In this document: piece after piece, positions 17,595 to 25,215 of the stretch
Layout: each line of letters starts with the position of its first letter
How positions within the stretch are numbered: the stretch's first letter is position 1
DNA from: Candidatus Zhuqueibacterota bacterium
GTDB taxonomy: Bacteria; Zhuqueibacterota; Zhuqueibacteria; Zhuqueibacterales; Zhuqueibacteraceae
Direction of reading: 5' to 3'
NCBI GenBank assembly: GCA_003576975.1
Contig: QEVD01000011.1
Span: 1 to 47,247, forward strand
Length of the DNA: 47,247 bases
Made by a program: the position numbers and the translations under genes
Notes under the pieces: generated by a model
What the model was told of the DNA's origin: nothing
Databases searched by the model: none
What the model saw: only the letters and a program-made list of their open reading frames with translations

Positions 17595-18619
17595 TTGTCG
17601 AAACCCTCCACGCACAGTTTGACGAATGGGATCGCTTCGTTACGGAACACCCGGATAGCCGCGGGCCGCATCTCAGCGGCTGGAAGCAAGTCATCGAAAA
17701 AACTTTTTCCCATCCGTGTCATTATCTGGTTGCGCGCGACCATGGCAGATGGCGCGGCGTTTTGCCGGTGACGCATATGCGCAGCAAGCTTTTCGGCTCC
17801 TTTCTGGTTTCTCTGCCTTATTTGAATTATGGCGGCATCGTGGCGCAAGATGAGGCGGCGCGCGCCGCTTTGTATGAGTATGCCACAAGGCTCGCCAAGG
17901 ATCTGAAAGTGGCGCATCTTGAACTGCGGCATGAATCCTCGGCGCTGTCAAATCTGCCGACCAAGACGCATAAAGTTTCGATGCTGTTGGAGCTGCCCGC
18001 GGACACCGACACACTGATGAAGAACTTTAAAGCGAAGTTGCGCAGCCAGATTCGCAAGCCGCAGAAGGAAGGCCTGACGTATCGCGTTGGCCGCGAAGAG
18101 GAGTTGGAAAATTTTTATCACGTTTTTACCAGCAACATGCGCGATCTCGGAACGCCGGTGTATCCGATGAAGTTTTTTGCAAATATTCTGGCGGCCTTTC
18201 CGAGCAACGCCCATATCTGCACAGTTTATCGCGAGCAGGAGCCGCTGGCCTCCGGTTTCGTGTTCGGGTTCCGTGAGACATTGGAAATTCCCTGGGCTTC
18301 CAGCCTGCGCAAGTTCAACGCGCTGGCGCCCAACATGTTGCTCTATTGGGGCGTGCTGGAATTTGCGATTCAGCAAGGCTACAAAGTTTTTGATTTCGGA
18401 CGCTGCACGTTGAATGAGGGCACTTATAAATTCAAAGAACAATGGGGCGCCAAGCCGGTGCAATTGCATTGGCAATACTGGCTCTCCAACGGTTCGGATA
18501 CCCTGCCTGATCTCAGCCCGCATAACGCCAAATATCAAATGGCGATTCAAATCTGGCAGCGGCTGCCGCTCGCGGTCACGCGCCTGGTCGGTCCCGCGAT
18601 TGTAAAGAATATTCCGTAA
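17591..18619 (+). CDS. FemAB-like acyltransferase, XrtA/PEP-CTERM-associated type
   Basis: 342 residues with the double-GNAT fold of FemAB proteins. Recognisable pieces are WKQVIEKTFSHPCHYLVAR, YLNYGGIVAQDEAA, LELRHES, KLRSQIRKPQKEGL, and VFDFGRCTLNEGTYKFKEQWGA near the C-terminus, which is diagnostic for the XrtA-associated FemAB subgroup as I recall it. FemAB proteins add amino acids or acyl groups from carrier substrates. In EPS loci the acceptor is presumably a sugar of the repeat unit. It is coupled by a 4-base overlap to the deacetylase, and the pair is a standard neighbourhood in XrtA EPS clusters. Confidence 0.88.
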   Translation: MIVETLHAQFDEWDRFVTEHPDSRGPHLSGWKQVIEKTFSHPCHYLVARDHGRWRGVLPVTHMRSKLFGSFLVSLPYLNYGGIVAQDEAARAALYEYATRLAKDLKVAHLELRHESSALSNLPTKTHKVSMLLELPADTDTLMKNFKAKLRSQIRKPQKEGLTYRVGREEELENFYHVFTSNMRDLGTPVYPMKFFANILAAFPSNAHICTVYREQEPLASGFVFGFRETLEIPWASSLRKFNALAPNMLLYWGVLEFAIQQGYKVFDFGRCTLNEGTYKFKEQWGAKPVQLHWQYWLSNGSDTLPDLSPHNAKYQMAIQIWQRLPLAVTRLVGPAIVKNIP

Positions 18620-18673
18620 GCAAATCTGCCGCTTTATTGTTTGGGATTGTGTGACTTTGAGAATTGACGAAGC

Positions 18674-19825
18674 ATGCTTGCCTTTTTCTGGATTTGTGTT
18701 TTTCTCATTTTATGGGTTTATGCCGGCTATCCGCTTTTGCTGTGGGCGATGAATCGTTTTCTTCCCGCCAAACCGGTGCAGCGCGCCGAAATTGAGCCTG
18801 CCGTGACGCTGATGATCAGCGCCTACAACGAAGAAAATGTCATTCGCCGCAAAATCGAGAACAGCATCAATCTCGACTATCCGCGCGCGAAGTTGGATAT
18901 TATTGTGATTTCCGATTGTTCGGAAGACGGCACGGACGCTATTGTGCGCGAATATGAAGCGCAAAACGTACGATTGCTGCGCATGCCGGAACGGGGCGGC
19001 AAAACCGCCGGTTTGAACGCCGCGATGCCGCATGCCCGCGGTGAGATTGTGATTTTTTCGGATGCCAACGCCATGTATCATCGCGCTGTGGTGCGCAACA
19101 TGGCGCGCAATTTTGCCGATCCCTCTGTCGGCTGCGTCACCGGCGAGTCGCGCTATAACGTTGAAGGATCGAGCCAATCGAGTGAGAGCGAGAATCTTTA
19201 TTGGCGTTATGAGCTTGCCCTAAAAAAAATGGAAAGCAATGTCAGCTCGCTGGTCGGCGGCGACGGCGCGATTTACGCTATTCGCAAAAAATTGTTCAAA
19301 CCGCTGCAGCCCTCCGATCTCAGCGACTTTGTCAATCCCTTGCAAATTTCCGCGCAAGGCTTTCGTAATGTCTATGAACCGGAAGCGATTTCGTACGAAG
19401 ACGCCGGCGAGACATTTGAAAAAGAGTTTCGCCGCAAAGTTCGCATTGTCAATCGCGCCTGGCGCGGCCTGTGGCGGGTGGCCAGCGTTTTGAATCCGCT
19501 ACGCTTTGGTTTCTTTACCATTCAAGTCATTTCACACAAGTTTCTGCGCTGGCTGATTCCGGTTTTTATGGCGGGCGCGCTGCTCAGCAATGCATTGTTG
19601 GTCACGCAATCGCCGTTCTTTCTCGTGATTGGAATCGGGCAGATTTTGTTTTACATGCTGGCCACGGTGGGCTGGCTGCAATCGCAGCGCGGCGCGATTC
19701 CCCGGGCGTTTTATGTGCCGTACTATTTTTGCCTCGTCAATTATGCCTCGTTGTTGGGCATACTGAATTATTATCGCGGGCAAACCTTTACGATGTGGCA
19801 AACCGTGCGGGAACCGGGAGCGTGA
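18674..19825 (+). CDS. Membrane-anchored GT2 glycosyltransferase
   Basis: 383 residues. An N-terminal transmembrane helix (1-20) is followed by a GT-A domain: TLMISAYNEENVI, VISDCSEDGTDAIV, RGGKTAGLNAAM, a DxD-like FSDANAM and GGDGAIYAIRK. An SYEDAGETFEKEFRRKVRIVNR-type acceptor region follows, and three or four C-terminal membrane helices begin near residue 275. The layout resembles processive or EPS GT2 enzymes with C-terminal membrane domains. It uses a nucleotide sugar at the cytoplasmic face. The next gene starts 10 bases after the stop. Confidence 0.9.
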   Translation: MLAFFWICVFLILWVYAGYPLLLWAMNRFLPAKPVQRAEIEPAVTLMISAYNEENVIRRKIENSINLDYPRAKLDIIVISDCSEDGTDAIVREYEAQNVRLLRMPERGGKTAGLNAAMPHARGEIVIFSDANAMYHRAVVRNMARNFADPSVGCVTGESRYNVEGSSQSSESENLYWRYELALKKMESNVSSLVGGDGAIYAIRKKLFKPLQPSDLSDFVNPLQISAQGFRNVYEPEAISYEDAGETFEKEFRRKVRIVNRAWRGLWRVASVLNPLRFGFFTIQVISHKFLRWLIPVFMAGALLSNALLVTQSPFFLVIGIGQILFYMLATVGWLQSQRGAIPRAFYVPYYFCLVNYASLLGILNYYRGQTFTMWQTVREPGA

Positions 19826-19835
19826 ACGGAAGTTT

Positions 19836-20885
19836 ATGAGTGTAAGACATCTCAAAATGCGTTTGACGAGCATCGCCAAGGCCGTATTGTTTCATTGCGG
19901 TTTTTTTGGCCTGCTGCGCATTCTTTTTCCCAACAAAAGAGCCGCGTTGTTGCGTTATCACGCCGTGGTTGACGCCCCGGATAACTTTTATACGAGTCCC
20001 AGCATCAGCGTTTCTGTGCGTGAGTTCGAGCGCCACGTGCGTTATTTCGCGAGAAAGTATCGCGTCGTATCGCTCGATGAAGTTGTCGACGCGGTGCTGG
20101 CGCACCGGCCGCTGCCCAAAAACGCCGTGGTGTTTACTTTTGACGACGGCTATGCCGACAATCTCGTGGCCGCCAAAATTTTGAAAAAATACAACGCCAC
20201 CGGCATTTTTTACTTAACTACAAATTGCATTGATCGCCAAGAGCCGCTTTGGCTGGTGGAAGTGAATTATTTGCTGGAGCGCAGCACGAAGACTTCATTC
20301 CACGTCAAGGTCAACGGCGCAACCTATGATTTAAAACTCAACACGGCGAAGGAGCGGGAGCAAGCCAAGCGCCAGGTCGTCAAGATTATCAAAAGCAATG
20401 ATCGCAACGTTCGTGAAAGTGTGCGCGAGCAAATTCGAACCCAACTCGCCGAGGCCGGTTGGCGCGAGACCGTCGAGCGGATCATGTTGAATTGGGATCA
20501 GGTTCGCGAGATGATTGCCGACGGCATGAGTATCGGCGGGCATACGGTGACGCATCTCAATCTACCCAACGCCGCTCACCAAGATGCGCAAAACGAGATT
20601 GCCGGGTCCAAGCTTGCGCTGGAAAAAAAGTTTGGCAAACCCATTCGCCATTTTTCCGTTCCCAACAGCGGACCATACAAATACTATAACGCGGCGGTCA
20701 AACGCATGGTGGGCGCCAGTGGATTTGTTTCCTCCGTTACTTCAGCGCACGGGTTTGTCGATGCGAACAGCGACTTATTGGAATTGAAGCGTATTCGCAC
20801 TGTGCCGGCCTTGCACGAAGTTGTTGCGACAATTGAATTGGGAAAGTTTTCGCAGAACGCTGCGCTCAACAATGCGCAAGATTGA
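19836..20885 (+). CDS. Polysaccharide deacetylase, CE4 type (second in cluster)
   Basis: 349 residues. LLRYHAVV, FTFDDGYADN (motif 1 with the catalytic Asp and metal Asp), then ATGIFYLTTNCID and GGHTVTHLNLP with two His metal ligands mark a CE4 deacetylase. A 120-residue insertion separates motifs 1 and 2, as in EPS-locus deacetylases with LNWDQVREM. It has no clear signal peptide, only a hydrophobic patch at residues 15-30. It is clearly paralogous to the enzyme at 38964, sharing RYHxV/TYHGV, FDDG and the WDQVREM block. Two hairpins follow its stop codon, so a transcript probably ends here. Confidence 0.88.
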   Translation: MSVRHLKMRLTSIAKAVLFHCGFFGLLRILFPNKRAALLRYHAVVDAPDNFYTSPSISVSVREFERHVRYFARKYRVVSLDEVVDAVLAHRPLPKNAVVFTFDDGYADNLVAAKILKKYNATGIFYLTTNCIDRQEPLWLVEVNYLLERSTKTSFHVKVNGATYDLKLNTAKEREQAKRQVVKIIKSNDRNVRESVREQIRTQLAEAGWRETVERIMLNWDQVREMIADGMSIGGHTVTHLNLPNAAHQDAQNEIAGSKLALEKKFGKPIRHFSVPNSGPYKYYNAAVKRMVGASGFVSSVTSAHGFVDANSDLLELKRIRTVPALHEVVATIELGKFSQNAALNNAQD

Positions 20886-20920
20886 ATGCCGCACGAAAGC
20901 GAGATGCTGTAGTATTCTGT

Positions 20921-20946
20921 AAAACCTGAATCTATTTCGGTTTTTT
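20921..20946 (+). terminator. Probable Rho-independent terminator
   Basis: AAAACC and GAA (with one bulged T) pair with TTC and GGTTTT around a TCTAT loop, and the right arm runs into a six-T tract. It lies 36 bases after the deacetylase stop. The stem is A/T-rich, hence moderate confidence. Confidence 0.5.
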
Positions 20947-20948
20947 GT

Positions 20949-20969
20949 CCGCAAAGCGTGGCTTTGCGG
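20949..20969 (+). other. Second, perfect hairpin adjacent to the terminator
   Basis: CCGCAAAGC (20949-20957) pairs perfectly with GCTTTGCGG (20961-20969) around GTG. No T-run follows on this strand. It may back up the terminator, protect the 3' end or act as a leader element for the next gene. Confidence 0.5.
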
Positions 20970-21093
20970 GTAGCTATATTCGATTAATTGATTTGATTTA
21001 CAGGCTTGAACATTTGTTACCATGAATTACCCGGCTGCGCTTTCGCGACTATGAATTTAGGACAAGGAAGCCCGCTTAGAAGAAGAGGACATT

Positions 21094-22410
21094 ATGAGAA
21101 TCAGCATATTTGGACTTGGTTATGTCGGAACAGTAACGAGCGCGTGCTTTGCGCGCTTGGGCCATCAAGTCATTGGTGTGGATGTCAATGCCCAAAAAGT
21201 GGGCTTGCTGAATGACGGCAAGAGTCCGATTGTGGAAGAAGAGATCGGCGAGTTGGTGTTGCAGCAAGTGCGGAATGGAAAGTTGCGCGCCACCGATAAT
21301 ATCGATGAAGCAATCGCGAATTCGGAAATCAGTCTGATTTGCGTCGGCACGCCGAGCAGCGGCAACGGCTCTTTGAGCCTGCACAGCGTTTTTGGCGTGT
21401 GCAAGAGCATCGCGCAAGCGCTGCGTTCGAAAAGCGAAGATCATTTGATCGTCGTGCGCAGCACGGTTGTGCCCGGCACGGTGAATCGCCAGCTCATTCC
21501 GCTGATCGAACGGGAATCCAACAAGGCGCTGGGCAAGGGTTTCAGCATCTGCTTTAATCCGGAATTTTTGCGGGAAGGCAGTTCGGTGAAAGATTTTGAT
21601 TCGCCGCCGTTCACGATTGTCGGCGTGCGCGATCAGGCCAGCGCGGAAAAAGTGCGCGAACTGTATAAAGATATAACCGCGCCGTTTTATGTGACAAATT
21701 TGGAAGTGGCCGAAACCGTGAAGTATGCCAGCAATATTTATCACGCCTTGAAGATCTCCTTCGCCAACGAACTTGGCTCATATTGCAAGAGCCTCGGCAT
21801 CGACAGCCACGAAGTTATGGAGATGTTTTTCAAAGATACCAAGCTCAATATATCGAAAGCCTACTTGCGCCCGGGTTTTGCATTTGGAGGTTCGTGTTTG
21901 CCGAAGGATTTGCGCGCCTTGCTGTATCACGCCAAATCTCATGATTTGAGCCTGCCGCTGCTGGAATCGGTTCTGCCCAGCAACGAGCGCCATTTGCAGC
22001 GCGCGGTTGAAATGGTTTTGGCGCAGGGGAAACGCAAAATCGGTGTTCTGGGTTTGAGTTTCAAGGCGGGAACCGATGATTTGCGTGAAAGCCCGCTGGT
22101 TTTGTTGACGGAAACCCTGCTGGGCAAGGGATATGAGTTGCGTGTTTTCGATCGCGATGTTTCCATGGCCCGCTTGATGGGCGGCAACAAAGAATACATC
22201 GAAAAAGAAATTCCACATCTGTCCTCCTTGCTGTGCCGGTCTCTCGATGAAATCGTTGATTTTGCCGAAGTCATCGTCATCGGCAACGGCAATCGCGAAT
22301 TCGCGAGCATCTTCGACAAACGCAAACCCGAGCAGATCATCATCGATCTCGTGCGTTTGCTGCCGGATAACGCAAGCTCGCAGCCGAATTACTTTGGCTT
22401 GTGTTGGTAA
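21094..22410 (+). CDS. GDP-mannose 6-dehydrogenase-like nucleotide-sugar dehydrogenase
   Basis: 438 residues of the UDP-glucose/GDP-mannose dehydrogenase family. The NAD site is FGLGYVG (6-12). KSPIVE (43-48), LICVGTPSSGNGSL (81-94), NPEFLREGS (155-163), a KYASNIYHALKISFANE block and FGGSCLPKDLRAL (264-275), with catalytic Cys268, are present. The KSPIVE and NGSL signatures are those of AlgD-like GDP-mannose dehydrogenases rather than UDP-glucose enzymes. The product would be a GDP-mannuronic-type uronic acid for the polymer. AGAGGAC lies before the ATG. Substrate identity is inferred from motif similarity only. Confidence 0.85.
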   Translation: MRISIFGLGYVGTVTSACFARLGHQVIGVDVNAQKVGLLNDGKSPIVEEEIGELVLQQVRNGKLRATDNIDEAIANSEISLICVGTPSSGNGSLSLHSVFGVCKSIAQALRSKSEDHLIVVRSTVVPGTVNRQLIPLIERESNKALGKGFSICFNPEFLREGSSVKDFDSPPFTIVGVRDQASAEKVRELYKDITAPFYVTNLEVAETVKYASNIYHALKISFANELGSYCKSLGIDSHEVMEMFFKDTKLNISKAYLRPGFAFGGSCLPKDLRALLYHAKSHDLSLPLLESVLPSNERHLQRAVEMVLAQGKRKIGVLGLSFKAGTDDLRESPLVLLTETLLGKGYELRVFDRDVSMARLMGGNKEYIEKEIPHLSSLLCRSLDEIVDFAEVIVIGNGNREFASIFDKRKPEQIIIDLVRLLPDNASSQPNYFGLCW

Positions 22411-22717
22411 TGCAGGCCGCGAGCTTTCGGGCTGTGCGAAAGCCTGAGCTGGCTGCACTCTGAGCCTGCCAACGTTGCCTCCTCAGGCTTCGATGGTTTC
22501 AACCGGCGCTGCAACGAAACACTTTCACACAGCCTGAAGCAGCCGTGCTGAAACCATCAGTTTGCCAGGCCGGTTGCGTTCGAATTGCGATGCGGCTCAG
22601 ACTGGCCGGATCACTGCAGACGGCAGCTTTTCTGCGCGGCGATGCGACCTTCACGTTCGCACAATCTAAATCACCTCCAGCACTTGACTCATTGCATTCA
22701 CAGCAGAGGGGTGACTC
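22411..22717. other. Gene-free, hairpin-rich stretch before GT4 gene
   Basis: 307 bases with no credible gene. Two imperfectly spaced inverted repeats are present: AAGCCTGAG (22440-22448) with CTCAGGCTT (22482-22490), and GATGGTTTCA (22492-22501) with TGAAACCATC (22549-22558). They do not form a terminator with a T-run. The stretch could hold a leader RNA or a degenerate repeat, and it separates two transcription blocks. Confidence 0.5.
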
Positions 22718-24136
22718 TTGTCACGGTCACGCAAAAAAGTATTATTTATTGCCTACATTTTTCCTCCGTTAGCGCGCGCCGGCGTGCATCGCAGCGTGCG
22801 CTTCGCGCGTTATTTGCCGGAACTGGGTTGGGATCTCACTGTTCTCACTCCCGCAGAACGCTACTATCCTCCGCACTCGCCGATTGATCGCGATCTTGTG
22901 AAGAAAATTCCGGAAGAGATCGCCCTCGAGTCGACGCCCGTTTTTCAAGGCGCCGCGAGCATGTTTCACCTGAAAGATGTGTTGCGCGGCCGCCAGGCAA
23001 GTTCTCCGGCGCCGAAGCCAAAAGTTCCGCCGGTAACGCCGAAATCTGCAAAAAACTCTGCGCCAGCAAAAACGGCAGCAGCGAGCAACGCGCCCAAACG
23101 GCGCGGCGCGATGCAAAAGGCGAAAGATCTTATTTATGATTTATTCACCATCCCGGATAAGGATGTGAATTGGTTGCCGTATGCCGTTGCGCGCGGCATG
23201 AAACTGCATCGGCGGGAGAAATTCGATCTGATCTACTCGACCGCGCCGCCGTTTACCGATCATTTAGTTGCGCATTTTCTAAAGAAAATGACCGGGTTGC
23301 CGTGGGTGGCGGATTTCCGCGATCCATGGGCGCGTGCGCCGTGGAAAGCTGAGATCCTCGGCGAGTCGTTGCGCGGGAAATCTGCGACATATTTGGAACG
23401 GCAATTCGTGCTCGCCGCCGACCGTGTGATTTTGAATACGGAATGGATCAAGAGCGATTTTGCCGAGTATTACGGCCCACAGCTTGCTCAAAAATTTTCC
23501 GTGATCACCAACGGCTTCGATCCGCAAGATTTCGCCGGCATCCATCCGATTGCGCCCGCGCGTTCCGCAAAAAAGCTGGTGATTACGCATACTGGCGCGC
23601 TTTACCGCAAGCGCAATCCTCAAAATTTTTTTACGGCCTGCGATAATCTTATTTCCAAGCACGGCGTGGCGCCGCATGAATTGGAATTGCGCTTTGTCGG
23701 AACGGTGGCGCCGGAGCTGTACAGCAGTTTTGAATGCGGCGACGCGTTGCGTCAAGTCATCCAAGTCATGCCGCCGGTTTCACATCAGGAAGCATTGCAG
23801 TATCAACTCGAAAGCGATGTCTTGTTGATTTTGCAGCCCGGCACGAGCATGTCCGTGCCCGGCAAGATTTTCGAATACATCGGCATGCGCAAAATGATTT
23901 TGGCGATCACGCCGCGGGGCGCGACCGCTGACGTGGTGCGCGAAAACAATCTCGGCATGATCGCGGATCCGGACAACCTCGCTGAAATTGAGAACTGCTT
24001 GTTGAAGCTCGTGCATGATTTCCGTAACGGCGGTTTGCAGCCGCCTTCCGTCAACGGGGCTTTCACCAAATACAATGGCATGGAGTTGACCAAGCAATTG
24101 CATCTCGAATTCATGAAATGCCTGCGTCATGGCTGA
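22718..24136 (+). CDS. GT4-type glycosyltransferase
   Basis: 472 residues, start TTG with GAGGGG a few bases upstream. The GT-B N-domain begins KVLFIAYIFPPLARAGVHRSVRFARYLPE, with an insertion rich in Lys/Pro/Ala (about 93-128), then WVADFRDPWA, RVILNTEWIKSDF and VITNGFDPQDF. The C-domain ends with a nucleotide-binding block, IFEYIGMRKMILAITPRGATADVV. Cytoplasmic; it adds a sugar to the lipid-linked repeat unit. Its stop overlaps the next gene by 8 bases, so it is coupled to the APH-like kinase. Confidence 0.88.
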   Translation: MSRSRKKVLFIAYIFPPLARAGVHRSVRFARYLPELGWDLTVLTPAERYYPPHSPIDRDLVKKIPEEIALESTPVFQGAASMFHLKDVLRGRQASSPAPKPKVPPVTPKSAKNSAPAKTAAASNAPKRRGAMQKAKDLIYDLFTIPDKDVNWLPYAVARGMKLHRREKFDLIYSTAPPFTDHLVAHFLKKMTGLPWVADFRDPWARAPWKAEILGESLRGKSATYLERQFVLAADRVILNTEWIKSDFAEYYGPQLAQKFSVITNGFDPQDFAGIHPIAPARSAKKLVITHTGALYRKRNPQNFFTACDNLISKHGVAPHELELRFVGTVAPELYSSFECGDALRQVIQVMPPVSHQEALQYQLESDVLLILQPGTSMSVPGKIFEYIGMRKMILAITPRGATADVVRENNLGMIADPDNLAEIENCLLKLVHDFRNGGLQPPSVNGAFTKYNGMELTKQLHLEFMKCLRHG

Positions 24137-25196
24137 AGCGATTGAAGAAGTGATTCGGCGGCTTTCCTCTCCCGAAACCACCGGCCTGTGGCGCGGCACA
24201 AAGCCCGGGAAGATCACGCTGACAGGCAAATCACAACGCGCCTACTCGACCATTTATCGCCTTCGCGTTGAAAGCGCAGAGGAACCGTCAGCGCGTATTG
24301 TTTACACCAAAGTTTATAAACTCTCTCCGCGGCACCGGGATAATCCTGCCAAGCCGCGCGCCAAGCTCAAGAATGAATTTGAGACGGCGCGGCGGTTGCA
24401 AGCGCATCTCAATGGCAGCCAGAAATACGCCGTCGTCAGACCGATTGCCTACTATCTCGACCTCTTAACCATCGTTACCGAAGAGGCGCAGGGCGAGCCG
24501 CTGGCCAATGCACTCGAATCGTCGTGCAAGCTCTGGCATGACAGCAGCAAGCTCGAAGACGTTTTAGTTGCGTGCCGGCGCGCGGGTGAAGCTTTGGCGG
24601 CGATTCAACGCGCAACCGTCGAACCTCAAAAATTTAACCCCGTCGAATTGCTGGAATACGTCGATATTCGTCTGCAACGATTGGTCGAAGGCGAAGCGCC
24701 GTTTTCCGAGAGCAACCGCAAGCAGGTTCTGAAATTTTTGGAAAATGCCATTGCACAAGTGCCGGGTGGCCAGTGCGGACAATGCGGCTGTCACGGCGAT
24801 TATGCGCCGTTCAATGTTCTGGTTGGCCCTGCCGGCGTAACGGTGATGGATTTCGCCACGTTTAAATCCGGCTCGCTTTATAATGACGTCGCTTACTTCC
24901 ACCATCGCGTCGAAGGGTATTTGCACAAACCCAGTTTCAATGTCGAAGCAATTCGCCGCGTTCAAAACGCCTTTCTTGCAGGCTACAATCGCGGCGCTGG
25001 GCGGGAGCATGACCCCATCGAAAATGATCTGCTGTTCAAGATTTTTTGGATCAAGCACGTCATTAACAATTACAGTGCAGTCATGCGCAAGAAAGTGATG
25101 ACCATGCGCGACCGCCTTTCGCTCGCGGTGTATTTGTTCAACCGGCATGTTTTCCGCCGTTATAACCAATGGCTCATGCAAATGTGCCAGGATTAA
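24129..25196 (+). CDS. APH-fold small-molecule kinase (aminoglycoside phosphotransferase-like)
   Basis: 355 residues. The nucleotide lobe is followed by a linker with VVRPIAYYLDLLTIV, then the catalytic loop CHGDYAPFN (H222, D224, N229) and the metal-binding Asp241 in VMDFATF. All key residues are in place, so it is probably active. An aminoglycoside-resistance role is unlikely in this context; family members also phosphorylate sugars, Kdo, choline and lipids. It is paralogous to the gene at 42363. It overlaps the upstream GT4 by 8 bases. Possible substrate: a sugar, or an acceptor of the adjacent GT. Confidence 0.8.
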   Translation: MAEAIEEVIRRLSSPETTGLWRGTKPGKITLTGKSQRAYSTIYRLRVESAEEPSARIVYTKVYKLSPRHRDNPAKPRAKLKNEFETARRLQAHLNGSQKYAVVRPIAYYLDLLTIVTEEAQGEPLANALESSCKLWHDSSKLEDVLVACRRAGEALAAIQRATVEPQKFNPVELLEYVDIRLQRLVEGEAPFSESNRKQVLKFLENAIAQVPGGQCGQCGCHGDYAPFNVLVGPAGVTVMDFATFKSGSLYNDVAYFHHRVEGYLHKPSFNVEAIRRVQNAFLAGYNRGAGREHDPIENDLLFKIFWIKHVINNYSAVMRKKVMTMRDRLSLAVYLFNRHVFRRYNQWLMQMCQD

Positions 25197-25215
25197 CTTT
25201 TTGCGATCATCCGTG

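Noticed and set aside
20988-21023. Promoter-like TTGATT and TACCAT upstream of the dehydrogenase gene
   Set aside because: Spacing of 19-24 bases and only four of six matches in the -10; too weak to list.
22565-22620. tRNA-like GTTCGAATT segment
   Set aside because: The flanking sequence does not fold into a cloverleaf; a chance match to a T-arm.
24129-25196. Aminoglycoside resistance gene
   Set aside because: The fold is right, but the context is an EPS cluster and the gene has a paralog in it; a resistance role is not supported.
25147-25215. Upstream start for the lyase gene (ATG at 25147)
   Set aside because: It would overlap the previous gene by 50 bases with no ribosome site, and the family homology begins after 25216.
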